From assembly GCA_003116975.1 (NCBI GenBank), contig BGKB01000031.1, positions 1-64,000 on the forward strand: a stretch of 64,000 bases of DNA, given 5' to 3'. The stretch comes from Aurantiochytrium sp. KH105. Lineage: Eukaryota > Sar > Bigyra > Thraustochytrida > Thraustochytriidae. Position 1 is the stretch's first letter; every line of letters starts with the position of its first letter. The notes beneath the pieces are model-generated. The model was not told the DNA's origin, ran no database searches, and worked only from the letters and a program-made list of their open reading frames with translations. This document shows positions 1 through 9,703 of the stretch, piece after piece. A program made the position numbers and the translations under genes.

Positions 1-223
1 GGCCGCAAGTGGGGAATGGCGGCGCGCAAGTGGAGAATGCGCGGCGGCGGCACTTGCGCGGGCGCGGGGAACGGGGGGCGGCGCGGGGGCGGGCCACGCA
101 AATCGGGGGCCCGCGGGGCACCCGAAGGCGCGGGCGGCGGGGCGCGCCCTGCGGCGGCGGCAAGAGGCAAAACCGAAGGAGCGCAGCGCAGCAGGAGCGC
201 CGCAAGCACGAGCAGCAGGCAGC

Positions 224-1475
224 ATGGGCCGCATCATCCGCGCGCAGCGCAAGGGCGCCTCGCCGATCTTCAGGGTAGGTTGCAGCGCGGGCGGGGCCCG
301 GGCCTCGCGTCCGTCCGGCGCAGACGGACGCGCCGTCGCGATGGTGACATCGACATGGGCATGCGGGCATGTGGGCATGCGGCCAGGCCAGGCCAGGCCA
401 GGCGAGGCCAGGCGAGTCTGGCGTGGCTCGTGGTGGCCTCGAGAGGACAGGACGGCGTGCGCGTCTGCTGGCCTGCCTCCCTGCCTGCGTGACCCAGTGT
501 CTGCGTGTGCCACGACGAGGACGAGGTCGCGGTGTTGGAGAGAGATTGTCTCTTTTGGCTGGTCATCTGGATGGCTGGCTGCCTGGCGACCTGCGTGCTG
601 TGAGGCCATGACGCTTAGTCTATCGCTCCCCACGTAGGCCGTCAGCCAGCCGAGCGAGCAAAGACGGACGACCGAAAGAACGATCTAACAAAGGATTGAT
701 TGGAGGAACGAACGATTGACTGACCACGCTTTCTCTTGACCCTCTTTGATGATCACAGTCGCACACGCACACCCGCAAGGGTGCTGCCAAGCTTCGCGTG
801 TTCGACTACAGTGAGCGCCATGGCTACCTCAAGGGTGTCGTCAAGGACATCATCCATGACCCCGGTCGTGGTGCCCCCCTTGCCGTCGTGCACTTCCGCA
901 ACCCGTACAAGTTCAAGAAGGACAAGGAGCTTATGGTGGCCACCGAGGGCACCTACACTGGCCAGTTCATCTACGCCGGTGCCAAGGCAAAGATGGATGT
1001 GGGCAACATCCTCCCCCTGAGCGCCCTCCCCGAGGGTACCGTCGTGTGCTGCCTCGAGCAGACCGCCGGTGACCGCGGCAAGATCGCCAAGGCATCTGGC
1101 GAGTACTGCACCATCAAGATCCACGACGTCGACAACCAGAAGACCCAGGTCGCCCTCCCCTCGGGCAACAAGAAGATCCTCCCCTCGGCTTGCCGCGCCA
1201 TGGTCGGCCTCGTCGCCGGTGGTGGCCGCATGGACAAGCCTCTCCTCAAGGCTGGCGCCGCCTTTCACAAGTACCGCGTGAAGCGTAACGAGTGGCCCAA
1301 GGTCCGTGGTGTTGCCATGAACCCTGTCGAGCATCCCCACGGTGGTGGTAACCACCAGCACATTGGTCATGCTTCCACCGTCAAGCGTGACGCACCCGCC
1401 GGTAAGCGCGTCGGTCTCATCGCCGCCCGCCGCACTGGTCTCCACCGTGGTCGCACTGCTGCCAAGGACGAGTAA
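224..1475 (+). CDS. RPL8: Large ribosomal subunit protein uL2 (RPL8), two exons
   Basis: Cytosolic ribosomal protein uL2, which lines the peptidyl-transferase region of the 60S subunit. Exon 1 is 224-274 ([17 protein letters not shown]) and exon 2 is 759-1475; joining them in phase 0 gives 255 residues, the usual length for eukaryotic uL2. The junction reads ...[18 protein letters not shown], matching the family N-terminus. Exon 2 carries the conserved [13 protein letters not shown]-like [19 protein letters not shown] and [19 protein letters not shown] segments; the last holds the histidine-rich loop essential for peptidyl transfer. Codons end strongly in C, as expected of a highly expressed gene. 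Identity is certain. The splice sites are inferred from GT/AG and protein alignment. Confidence 0.96.
275..758 (+). other. Spliceosomal intron of RPL8 (484 nt)
   Basis: Begins GTAGGT right after the AGG codon and ends ATCACAG right before TCG. It interrupts the coding sequence after residue 17, near the start, as is common for ribosomal protein genes in intron-poor genomes. It contains a CCAGG/CGAGG pentamer repeat at about 381-416. It is the only intron I can support in the window. No snoRNA was recognised inside it. Confidence 0.88.
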
Positions 1476-2050
1476 GCGAGTGCACTTATTCTTTCTTACG
1501 TTTGCCGGATTTCTCCTTGAAGTATTCTCTCTCTTGACGACTCTTCTTGATCATTTTAAACGGACTACCAAGGGGACATCCCTCTTGCTTGAGTCATGAA
1601 GTCCCTCTGGAATCTGTCCACTTGTTGATTCTCTTGTTGCTTGCACACGTTTGATATCTGGGAAGTAGTCGAGCAGAGCGGTTGCCCATGCACACGCCTT
1701 TCATCAAGGTCGAGTCAGGTCTGTGGACCTCGCTCCTCGGCATGGCCACAGTCCGCTCGTACGATCATCGTGGCCACAGAACTTGCCCCCACCCGCAAAG
1801 AGTAAAGCAGGCAAAGAAAGATAAAAAAAAAAGGAAAGAAAGAAAGATTTGCTTGCAGTGTTCAGACGTCGGCCTACCTCTTGCTTTCAGGCAAAGCGCA
1901 TTCAGGGGCTACAAGCGAGGCCAGCTCGCGTGCATACGCCATTCGCTTGCTTGCGGGCGCACGCACAGCTATTCGTCAGGCACCTCGTCTTGCTAGCGCG
2001 CAGCGCAGCGCAGCGCAGCGCAGCGCGGATAAACGATTCCACTGCCTGCC
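1476..2050. other. Intergenic region RPL8-ALAD
   Basis: 575 bases holding the RPL8 3' flank and the promoter/5'UTR of the downstream gene. A poly-A/purine patch lies at about 1820-1850, and a CAGCG pentamer repeat (about six copies, 1996-2027) sits just before the ALAD start. No coding signal seen. Confidence 0.7.
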
Positions 2051-3088
2051 ATGGAGCCCTCGAGAAGCTTTTCGGAGGCCGGCAGCGGCCGGGCCACCGG
2101 CCTGCACGCCAGCCTGCACTCTTCGGTGTCGCGCGAATGGACCGAGCCACACCTGCACGCAAGCCAACTCGTGTACCCCCTCTTTGTGACGCTCGAGGCG
2201 GAAGACAAGCCCATCGCAGGTTTCTCGCCCAATATGCAGTGGGGTGTCGGGGATGGCGCCGAGCCATACCCGGGTCTCATCAAGCATCTGCGCGAGCTCG
2301 GGGAAAAGGGTCTTCGATCTGTCATGCTCTTTGGCGTCGTCAAGGACAAGGACCCTGAAGGATCCATGGCAGCTGCCGACGACACTCCGGTCATCGTGGC
2401 CACCAAAGCGATTCGGGCTGCTTTGCCCGAGATGCTCGTCATGTGCGATGTCTGCATGTGCGAGTACACGAGCCATGGGCATTGTGGTGTGCTGCGCGAG
2501 GTTGCAGGCGATCACGAGGATGTTATTGATAACGAGCGCACCATTGACATTCTCGCCGACGTCGCTCTTGCCTACGCTCAGGCCGGCGCCGAGTACGTGT
2601 GCCCAAGTGACATGATGGATGGCCGCATTCACACGATTCGCGAGAAGCTCGACCAAAATGGTTTTCGTCATGTGGGCGTGATGGCGTACACGAGCAAAAA
2701 GGCTTCCACCATGTACTCGCCCTTTCGCGCCGCCGTTGATTCCACTTTTACGGGTCATCGCAAGCGGTATCAGCAGCCTGTGGGCTCCATCCTGCACGCG
2801 AGGCAGGCATTGGCGCGCGATGAGTCCGAGGGCGCGAGCGTTGTGCTCGTCAAACCAGCGCTTTTCTACGGCGATATTATCAAGGAGTATGCGCAGCGTT
2901 CGGTTTTGCCCATCGCCTGCTACATCGTTTCCGGCGAGTACGTCATGCTTCAAGACTACGCAAAGCGTGCTGGTGATCTGGAGAGCGTTCTCAAGGAGTC
3001 GCATGTTGGTCTCTTGCGCGCAGGAGCTTCAATTCTCATTACTTACTTTACACCGGAGCTCCTCGACATGATTCCCAAGTGGCGTTGA
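2051..3088 (+). CDS. ALAD: Porphobilinogen synthase (5-aminolevulinate dehydratase)
   Basis: Condenses two 5-aminolevulinate molecules to porphobilinogen in haem/tetrapyrrole synthesis. The protein has 345 residues, normal for the family. It keeps the zinc-site cysteines in CDVCMCEYTSHGHCG, so it is the zinc-dependent animal/fungal type rather than the Asp-rich magnesium type of plants. The two active-site lysines lie in VMAYTSKKAS and VKPALFYGDI; the latter is usually VKPGMPYLDI, a modest divergence. The C-terminal LLRAGASILITYFTPELL is typical. There is no obvious transit peptide, so it is probably cytosolic. The start is the first in-frame Met and gives a normal N-terminus. Confidence 0.96.
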   Translation: MEPSRSFSEAGSGRATGLHASLHSSVSREWTEPHLHASQLVYPLFVTLEAEDKPIAGFSPNMQWGVGDGAEPYPGLIKHLRELGEKGLRSVMLFGVVKDKDPEGSMAAADDTPVIVATKAIRAALPEMLVMCDVCMCEYTSHGHCGVLREVAGDHEDVIDNERTIDILADVALAYAQAGAEYVCPSDMMDGRIHTIREKLDQNGFRHVGVMAYTSKKASTMYSPFRAAVDSTFTGHRKRYQQPVGSILHARQALARDESEGASVVLVKPALFYGDIIKEYAQRSVLPIACYIVSGEYVMLQDYAKRAGDLESVLKESHVGLLRAGASILITYFTPELLDMIPKWR

Positions 3089-3440
3089 GTTGAACTCCCT
3101 CCCATCTTTTTCCTCTTCTTTTTCTTTCTGCAAAAGCAACAGATGGGAAGCGGTTCTACACAAGAGCCAGCTACACACTGATTCTATTCTACGCAGCCAT
3201 CACCTTTCATATTCATTTTCGAACAGATAACACACAATCATGCGATCTGATATTACACGAGACATCTCGTGATTGATTTGCAAAGATATGGTCAACATTG
3301 ATCGCCTTGCTTGTTTGTTTGCTTTCCTTCTCCGTTGACGTCTTTTGCAGGAAAGAATGCTCTGGTCTGCTGCGCTCAAAGTGCGTGGAAGAGGGCGAGG
3401 TCCACAAAAGCTCATCCAACGTTGTGTTTTTGCTCACCTC
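3089..3440. other. Convergent 3' intergenic region ALAD/CAMTA
   Basis: 352 bases between two convergent genes, T/C-rich just after the ALAD stop (about 3095-3130). It serves as the 3'UTRs of both genes. Nothing else recognised. Confidence 0.7.
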
Positions 3441-6400
3441 TCAGGGTTCCGCTGACTCCATGACATTGTCTTCAAAAGTCGCAGGTTCCATGAGTTGGTC
3501 GCTTTGATGATCCGCAGGCCCCATCAGACTGCCGTATACATAGCTTGTTGTTTCTCCCAAAGCGCCAGGATGTTCAGCAGATTCCATCAAACTGTCGTCA
3601 TGGTGTTCCGCAGGGGCCTTCGCAAGGTGTTCCGCAGATGTCTCCATGGGGTTTTCGGAAGATGCCCCCATGTGGTAATCAGCAGGTGCCTCCATGTGAT
3701 GTTCGGCAGATGCTTCCATGTGATGATCCGCAGACGTATCCACGTGGTGGCCCACGAGGGTGTCCTGGTGATCTGCAGACTCCTGCTCGTGGATACGTCG
3801 ACGCCTTTCTCGGATTGAGCGCTGAATGACAAGGGTAGCGCTCAGCTGTCGGCGCCAAGCGTGAAAGTTTTTACGCGCCAAGAGGCAACGCGTTGCCGCT
3901 TGGACCTGGATTACATCCTGGCGAGCCTGGCGATACTCTTTGCGAGCAAGAAACCCTTTACTCACAGCCTGCACCTTTGTGGCCTTTTCTTCGAGATCGA
4001 GCTTGTCCTTTTCCTTTTCCTTTTCCTTACGAAATCCCTTTGTCTCTGTTTGCACCTTGCGCGTGGCCTGCACGCTGCGACGCAAAAGCCACCGGCGAAT
4101 GTTTGACTGAATGATTCGCGCCTCAACCTCGAGCTCTTGACGCTCCTCGTCATTCAAGCTTGACATGACCGCCACCAGGTTTGGCTCTTGCTCCGATACA
4201 ATCTGCTTTACTTTGGCAGACTCGCGTGGGTGCTCGAGTGACTCGCTCTTGATTGGCGTCAACGCTGTTCTGGCCTCGCCGCCGTCAAGGTTCGCGGCCG
4301 CCATGGAGGAGAGCGAGGCAGACGAGAACGATGACGACGAAGACGCGGGCATAGCGCCAACACCAACGCTCTTAGCACCGGGCGAAGCCCCGCCAGAGGT
4401 ACTTGGATTTGCGTCGGGGCTCGGGCCCGCAAACGAGCTCGTCCGTGAGTGGCTGGGCTCTGACCCACTCCCTGTCACCGAGGCCACGTCGCCATCGCGT
4501 ACGCCAAGAGAGAGGGCGCAGCGGTCTTTGAGGCTCATCGAGGCAAGCGCCTTTCGAAGCATCTTTTGTTGCTTGTCCTCGAGTGACTCTTTCGAATTCT
4601 GCCCGCCGTCATCGGGCGAGCCGGTCGGCGCCACGGCGCCTTCGTTGCGCAGCAATTGAATTAGCTCTGGAACACCGTGCATTTCGACCAGGTCTCCCGG
4701 GGTCTGCCCCGAGGCGTCGCGCAAACTGGTGTCGCTTCCCGCGTGCAAGAGGGCGCCCACGACATCAATATCGGCGACCTCCGCCGCCAAATGTAGCGGC
4801 GCATCACCCGTTGATGTGACCTTGTTTGGATCCGCGCCATGATTAAGAAGCAGCTTGACCAGCTTGACATGGCCAAAGGCTACCGCATAGTGCAGAAGGT
4901 TAAAGCCAGAATCGTCAAGCGCGTCGAGCTCACCAAGCAAATCATTCTCCTCGCTACAAAGATCCACCAGAACCTTGACGACACGTTCGAGAAGCGACTC
5001 GGAAAGTTCCGTGAGTTCCTCGTCATTGAGTTCGTCCATATCTGGGTCGTCTCCGTCCTCGCCTTCGCTGCAGCTTGCCCCTGGGACGGGCGACAGTAGC
5101 TTCCGGCTCCGTTTGCGCTTTAGAAATCTGCGCGGGGCTGAGTTCTGCGAAGTCGGCGTCCCGGCGGGACTTGCGTTACTCGCGGCGCTTAGACGCGTGC
5201 GGAGGTTGCTCAATGGTGGCGGAGCAGCGATTTCGAGTCTATCGTACAGGCAAAAGTGAACACACAGTGGCGGCGACCCTCCGCGAGGCGCAATGGTCAT
5301 ACCGTTGATCGCGACTTGCACAGGAACGCGAGTGTTGCGGCGCATTGTGGGCGTCTTGCAGCGGACGACTCCATTGGCCATCATGAAGCCTTTGACCACG
5401 GACGAGTCCCCGAAAATAACGTCAACGTTCTCGACAGTGACCGAAAGCATAGACTTTGAAAAGGGCTCGCCGCCGATCTTGGCAAGAGAAATGAGCATCT
5501 TCGTGCCCCCGTTGACACTCGCCACGTCAGGAGCCAGATCTTGAACCTCGAGAGAACTCACGTCAACCAGGGAAATGACCTCTGGCGACCGGGGCATCCC
5601 CATGTCGAAGGCATTCAAATCGTGCAAAAAGTCGTGCACTGCTACGTCATCATCGCGCGTTTGCGCGGCGCTCTCCGCTTCGGATAAGGGGCACAGTTCA
5701 GGTTCTGGTTTGACGTGAGACACGCGCCCCGACAAATCGGCAGGTTCATCGTGGTGATGTGAGAGTAATTGCGGATCATCCTTGAGGTCGTCCAGTTTCA
5801 GCGTTTCGAAATCATCGTCATCGTGCAAATCGCCAAGTGGATCATCGTCTCGCTGTGTGCCCGAAAGTCCCTGAACTGCAGGCTGCAGCGCCGAGGGCCG
5901 GGATGGTGTTTGCGAGGCAGGGGGACGCGACGCCGAACCCGAGGTTTGCGACAGCGCGAGCTTATCCGTCGCACTTGCGGCGTCAGCTTCATGAGTGTGG
6001 TGAGTAGTCGCAGGCTTTGCTGAGGTGCTCGATCGGACCACGGCGGGCGCTGCTCTAGCCGACGTGGGTCCTTTTTCTTCGATTTCGAGCGTGCAGCCAA
6101 TACAGATACAGTCCATGGGATGGGTTTCATGCGCACCGACAGCGCTGTCCCAATAGTGCACGAGAATGAGATTGTTGCGATTCTTGAGATCCCAATAGCT
6201 ACGACGATGCATGGACTCGCGCTCTTGCGAGTGTACGTGGCATGCGTAGATGCGCTCCTCGTGGGCGTACTTGAGCTTGACGTGGTCCTCGCGCACAGCA
6301 GCAGCGTTTCCCTTCTTCTTTACATACTCGTAGCCGTCGACGCGAAACTGAGGTGTCCGCGAGCGGTCATAGAGAAAAATGCTACCACTGGGCGGTCTCC

Positions 6401-6905
6401 GCTGGACCTTTTGCAGAGGCTGAATGTCGCCCTTGGCGCCCATTTCGAGCAGAAACAGCACGGCGTGCGCGTCGAGATATCTTCGCTTGGCGGCCTCGAC
6501 AATAAAGCGAAGCTCTACTTTCGAGGTGACGATGCCCTTTGCAGAGCCTGCGGAGCGATCGTTTGCGTTATTCCCATTCTTTTTCGTGGCTGGAGAGTTT
6601 TTACGGGCGCCGCTGCCGCGTTTCTTGCTCTTGCTCGCGGAGGCTGCAGCCGCCGCCGAGGCCGCGGCGTTGGAGGCAGCCCAAGCCTGTTGCGCGTGCA
6701 CGTGATGGGGATGCGGCACGTACCCGTGAGCGTGCATCATGTGCATTTGCTGCGCCTGTTGCGGGTGGTACGGGACGCCCATGCCGTACCCGGGGTGCGG
6801 CGCCATGTACCCTTGTGCCGCCGCCGCCGCCGGCGCCATGCCCACGTGTCCGTAGTACGGCATGCCGCCGTGGAGCCCTCGCACGTTCTGATGATGGTTC
6901 TGCAT
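3441..6905 (-). CDS. CAMTA-type calmodulin-binding transcription activator
   Basis: 1154 residues with the full CAMTA order. An Ala/His/Met/Gln-rich N-terminus is followed by a CG-1 DNA-binding domain at about 130-255 (PPSGSIFLYDRS, FRVDGYEYVKKKGN, VREDHVKLKY, RRSYWDL, LVHYW). Then come an acidic linker, an IPT/TIG fold at about 451-560, a basic RRFLKRKRSRK patch at about 591-602 (possible NLS), ankyrin repeats at about 660-755 (NLLHYAVAFGHVKLVKLLLNHGADP), and four IQ-like motifs at about 928-1040. Expected role: nuclear, calcium/calmodulin-responsive transcription factor. Unusual: the last ~100 residues are a degenerate octapeptide repeat (SAEHHMEA-like) that I do not associate with other CAMTAs. 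The gene is intronless, convergent with ALAD and divergent from the Vps4-like gene. Confidence 0.93.
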   Translation of the reverse strand: MQNHHQNVRGLHGGMPYYGHVGMAPAAAAAQGYMAPHPGYGMGVPYHPQQAQQMHMMHAHGYVPHPHHVHAQQAWAASNAAASAAAAASASKSKKRGSGARKNSPATKKNGNNANDRSAGSAKGIVTSKVELRFIVEAAKRRYLDAHAVLFLLEMGAKGDIQPLQKVQRRPPSGSIFLYDRSRTPQFRVDGYEYVKKKGNAAAVREDHVKLKYAHEERIYACHVHSQERESMHRRSYWDLKNRNNLILVHYWDSAVGAHETHPMDCICIGCTLEIEEKGPTSARAAPAVVRSSTSAKPATTHHTHEADAASATDKLALSQTSGSASRPPASQTPSRPSALQPAVQGLSGTQRDDDPLGDLHDDDDFETLKLDDLKDDPQLLSHHHDEPADLSGRVSHVKPEPELCPLSEAESAAQTRDDDVAVHDFLHDLNAFDMGMPRSPEVISLVDVSSLEVQDLAPDVASVNGGTKMLISLAKIGGEPFSKSMLSVTVENVDVIFGDSSVVKGFMMANGVVRCKTPTMRRNTRVPVQVAINGMTIAPRGGSPPLCVHFCLYDRLEIAAPPPLSNLRTRLSAASNASPAGTPTSQNSAPRRFLKRKRSRKLLSPVPGASCSEGEDGDDPDMDELNDEELTELSESLLERVVKVLVDLCSEENDLLGELDALDDSGFNLLHYAVAFGHVKLVKLLLNHGADPNKVTSTGDAPLHLAAEVADIDVVGALLHAGSDTSLRDASGQTPGDLVEMHGVPELIQLLRNEGAVAPTGSPDDGGQNSKESLEDKQQKMLRKALASMSLKDRCALSLGVRDGDVASVTGSGSEPSHSRTSSFAGPSPDANPSTSGGASPGAKSVGVGAMPASSSSSFSSASLSSMAAANLDGGEARTALTPIKSESLEHPRESAKVKQIVSEQEPNLVAVMSSLNDEERQELEVEARIIQSNIRRWLLRRSVQATRKVQTETKGFRKEKEKEKDKLDLEEKATKVQAVSKGFLARKEYRQARQDVIQVQAATRCLLARKNFHAWRRQLSATLVIQRSIRERRRRIHEQESADHQDTLVGHHVDTSADHHMEASAEHHMEAPADYHMGASSENPMETSAEHLAKAPAEHHDDSLMESAEHPGALGETTSYVYGSLMGPADHQSDQLMEPATFEDNVMESAEP
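3444..3755 (-). repeat. Degenerate 24-bp (8-residue) coding repeat at the CAMTA C-terminus
   Basis: Residues about 1051-1154 of the CAMTA protein repeat an octapeptide: SADHHMEA, SAEHHMEA, PADYHMGA, SSENPMET, SAEHLAKA, PAEHHDDS. It decays into LMESAEHP, LMGPADHQ, LMEPATFE and VMESAEP at the very end. At DNA level the unit is 24 bp, clearest at 3569-3746. Confidence 0.85.
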
Positions 6906-7857
6906 CCCGCCGCGGGGCTGCCCCGCCGCGCCCTGCGCGGGGCCGCGCCGGGCGGGTCGCCGGAGTCGCCGCCGGCTGCCGCTGCCGCCGTGCGTGCGCC
7001 GGCGGACACCGAGCGAGCGCCGGGAGCGAGCGTGGGAGCGTGCTCTGTTTGTTTCTTTGTCTCTCCCGACGATGTCAGTCAGACTCGGCTTCTTCTTCTT
7101 TTTCTTCCCGTTTCCTTGTTTTCAAGGCTCAGCCTTTTCCTTTCTTTCCTCGTTCGAGAAAGTATACGGTATACTACTACGTTGTGAACAGAACACGGGA
7201 AAACCTGTCGCTCAGCTGTTTGCTGGGCGCCAAGCGCGACTTGGGACGCGCCGCCACAGGGTTTTATGAGCGATCCTCCACTTCGGGCCGCCGCGACCGT
7301 TCCGCTGGCTGGCCGTCCAGGCCACTCGCCAGCCAGGAACCCGGCGGTGGGAATAGATTGTTACTGTGAAAAAGCCAGTTTGCAAGTGGGTTATTGTAGT
7401 ATAGTATACAGGCGCAACTTGAAGTATACGCCGTGGTCGCAGTACTTCCATGACTAGACCTAGGCAAGTATAGTGCTAGTAGACCTGCCACAATAACGGG
7501 CAAATGAATGAATGAAGGAGTGACACGAAATGAATAGGTGAATGACTGTGAATGAATGAATCGATCTTCATTGGTGCATCGGGCGTGGCTCGAGCGTGCG
7601 TACCACGGCAAGGCGTGCGTCCGTACACATTCTTGGATGCCAGACTCACGCGGGCAACAGGCCTCGCAGTTGGGACCTCGAGGTTGAGGGGTTCGCCGGG
7701 AGAACGGGCGTCGACCTCTCGCAGGTTCATTGACCGACACCGAAAAAGGAGGATCCTGAGGACAAACGAGCCCCCCTGCCAGATTATCTCTCAAGATAGT
7801 CAAACGAAGATTCCCCTGCCGCACCTCCCCCCCCCCTTCGCCGCGGTGACTCAGAAA
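6906..7857. other. Divergent intergenic region CAMTA / Vps4-like
   Basis: 952 bases between two divergent starts. It has C/G-rich sequence next to CAMTA, a T/C-rich stretch at about 7088-7160 and a GAAT/AATG-type repeat cluster at about 7503-7560. The frame of the downstream gene stays open back to 7552, but that extension resembles no known N-terminus and is treated as untranslated. Confidence 0.6.
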
Positions 7858-9006
7858 ATGAATGTAGAGCGTGCCGTGCAGGAGGCGCTGCGACTCGATA
7901 CAGCCGGAGAGTTTTCGCGAGCGGCTCAAATCTATGAAGAGGTAGTGCTTGTGCTAGCCGATATGTGCGCAGCTGATTCAAGTGCACATGAGGTGAAATC
8001 CCTGCTCGTTGCCCTTGAAAGACGCAAGAACGAGATCCGAAGTCATCTTCTCGAAGAGCTGTCCTTGCAGATGCAAAAGCCTGTGAAAGAGGGCAAACAA
8101 GACAAAGGCATTGCAGCGTCTCAAGTACCATCGCTCGCAGGATCGGGGAGGATCTTTGGTCTTCGCGAGGCCCAAACATTCGTACGCGAACAAATCATCC
8201 TACCTGCGCGATTCCCAGATTTGTACACGAAGAAGAGAAGATTTTGGAACGCGTGTCTCTTGTATGGCCCTCACGGTTGCGGCAAGACGCTTCTACTCGA
8301 GGATCTCGTTCGAATGCTCGAGCCACTCGCACCAACAACAACTGTACGCATTCTCCGATGCAAGAAGCTCGTGACGTCTGCTTCAGAAGGCGTTCAATTG
8401 ATGCAAGATGCGCTCAAAGATGCAGCTCGCAGACAACGTGACGAGCGCACGAGCGTTCTCATTCTCGAAGATCTTGATTTTCTTAATGAGCAAGTGGTAG
8501 ACGAGGACAAGGTTGTCCATCTATCAGGTGGACAAAAGTTCAAGGCCTGCAAGAGGCGCGTTGCGGCAGTTCGTGGTGAGCTTTTCCATGGCCTTCGTGA
8601 AACCAACAATGATCATTTTCGAGGACTTCTCGTTCTTGGTTCAACAAGTAGACCTTGGGCCTTGGATGCTGGGCTACGACGCCGTTTTGACAAGCGAATC
8701 CTGTGTCCTGCACTGGATCGCGACGAGGCGCAAGATATGCTGACGCAGCTCGTGGCCGATAAGCGACTTACAGCGGCCCTTGCGGATGAGTTTGCCGAGC
8801 TTGCAGCGGGCAAGGCCACCACGCGAGGTGTTGAAGCCATTTGCCGAGCGCTTTCCCCGACATTCGACGACTCGCTACTGGACACACCTGCAAAGGAGGT
8901 CGAGATCCCCTTGCCGACGGTGGAATCGTGTCTTTCCATTTTTAACGAGCACATTGTAACGCGAGACGAAGATGACTTGCGTGCATGGGCCAAATTTTCC
9001 TGGTAA
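7858..9006 (+). CDS. Divergent Vps4-like AAA ATPase (MIT + AAA)
   Basis: 382 residues. An MIT-like helical domain at about 1-70 (AVQEALRLDTAGEFSRAAQIYEE) precedes an AAA domain starting IILPARFPDLYTKKRRFWNA. Walker A is GPHGCGKT (137-144); the arginine-finger segment LRRRFDKRI (273-281) is kept. The C-terminal helix EDDLRAWAKF (372-381) is the Vps4 signature. Vps4 disassembles ESCRT-III filaments. Here several key positions differ: Walker B reads LILEDLD rather than hhhhDE, the sensor-1 Asn of ATN is Ser (STS), and the aromatic pore-loop residue (WLGE) is missing. It may be a slow or regulatory paralogue. The start at 7858 was chosen because the MIT homology begins there. Confidence 0.82.
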   Translation: MNVERAVQEALRLDTAGEFSRAAQIYEEVVLVLADMCAADSSAHEVKSLLVALERRKNEIRSHLLEELSLQMQKPVKEGKQDKGIAASQVPSLAGSGRIFGLREAQTFVREQIILPARFPDLYTKKRRFWNACLLYGPHGCGKTLLLEDLVRMLEPLAPTTTVRILRCKKLVTSASEGVQLMQDALKDAARRQRDERTSVLILEDLDFLNEQVVDEDKVVHLSGGQKFKACKRRVAAVRGELFHGLRETNNDHFRGLLVLGSTSRPWALDAGLRRRFDKRILCPALDRDEAQDMLTQLVADKRLTAALADEFAELAAGKATTRGVEAICRALSPTFDDSLLDTPAKEVEIPLPTVESCLSIFNEHIVTRDEDDLRAWAKFSW

Positions 9007-9703
9007 TCAGCAAGGTGCACTGGGAAGGAAGGGGGGTTGTTGACGATACCTTCCATCGTTGCGTTCGAACAGGGGGAAACAGGGCTTTTGGAGAAAAAGC
9101 CTGTGGTTTTAGGAATGTTTGAGCATGCTTTTTGAGAGCCAAGCAATTCTTCTCGCTGGCCAGCTGTGAAAAATTCTTTTTCGGAACCAAAACGATTCTT
9201 CTCGCTAGCCAGCTGAGATTTTATTTGCGGAGAGGCTTTGCTGTATTTTTATGTCTGCATCAGGTGGATTTTATTTTCGTAAGCCTGCAACAAATTGTCA
9301 CTGGACTGGCACCACGCTGTGTTCGGGAATCCGCATACATGCATGCCTGCAAATGTGGTGTGGAGGCAGAGAAAAACAGCCCATTTTGTAAAATAAAGAG
9401 AGAAATTTTTTTAGAAAAGTAGCCGTTGAACGGCTACTTTTCTGAGTCGAAGTCGAGTATTTGTTCAATTTTCACTCGGCCAATGTTTTTTGGCAAAAGT
9501 TAGGCCCGTCTGGATTGCAACACGGCTGCCGGTGCGAAGAACCATGTATGTTTCTTCACAAACGCGGGTTCCTGGAGCCTTTTGAAAGTAGGTGTCAGTC
9601 AATGAGCGAGTGACCCGAGCGGCCACCTAGAGGCAAGGCAAACGCACATGCACACGTTAATTTATTTTTTTATTTACAAGTTTGGCGTGGCGAACGGGGC
9701 GGT
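9007..9703. other. Intergenic region, relatively AT-rich, with hairpin and duplicated motif
   Basis: 697 bases between same-strand genes. A 21-base motif ATTCTTCTCGCTRGCCAGCTG occurs at 9146-9166 and again at 9195-9215 with one mismatch. A perfect inverted repeat lies at 9413-9443. The stretch just before the kinase start is A/T-rich. No coding signal. Confidence 0.7.
9413..9443. repeat. Perfect 15-bp inverted repeat with 1-base spacer
   Basis: Arms AGAAAAGTAGCCGTT and AACGGCTACTTTTCT separated by a single G. As DNA it could extrude a cruciform. As RNA the strand would fold into a stable hairpin with a minimal loop. It lies about 400 bases after the Vps4-like stop and 260 before the kinase start. 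Confidence 0.85.

Noticed and set aside
753-1445. 230-codon open frame antisense to RPL8
   Set aside because: Shadow caused by strong C-ending codon bias of RPL8.
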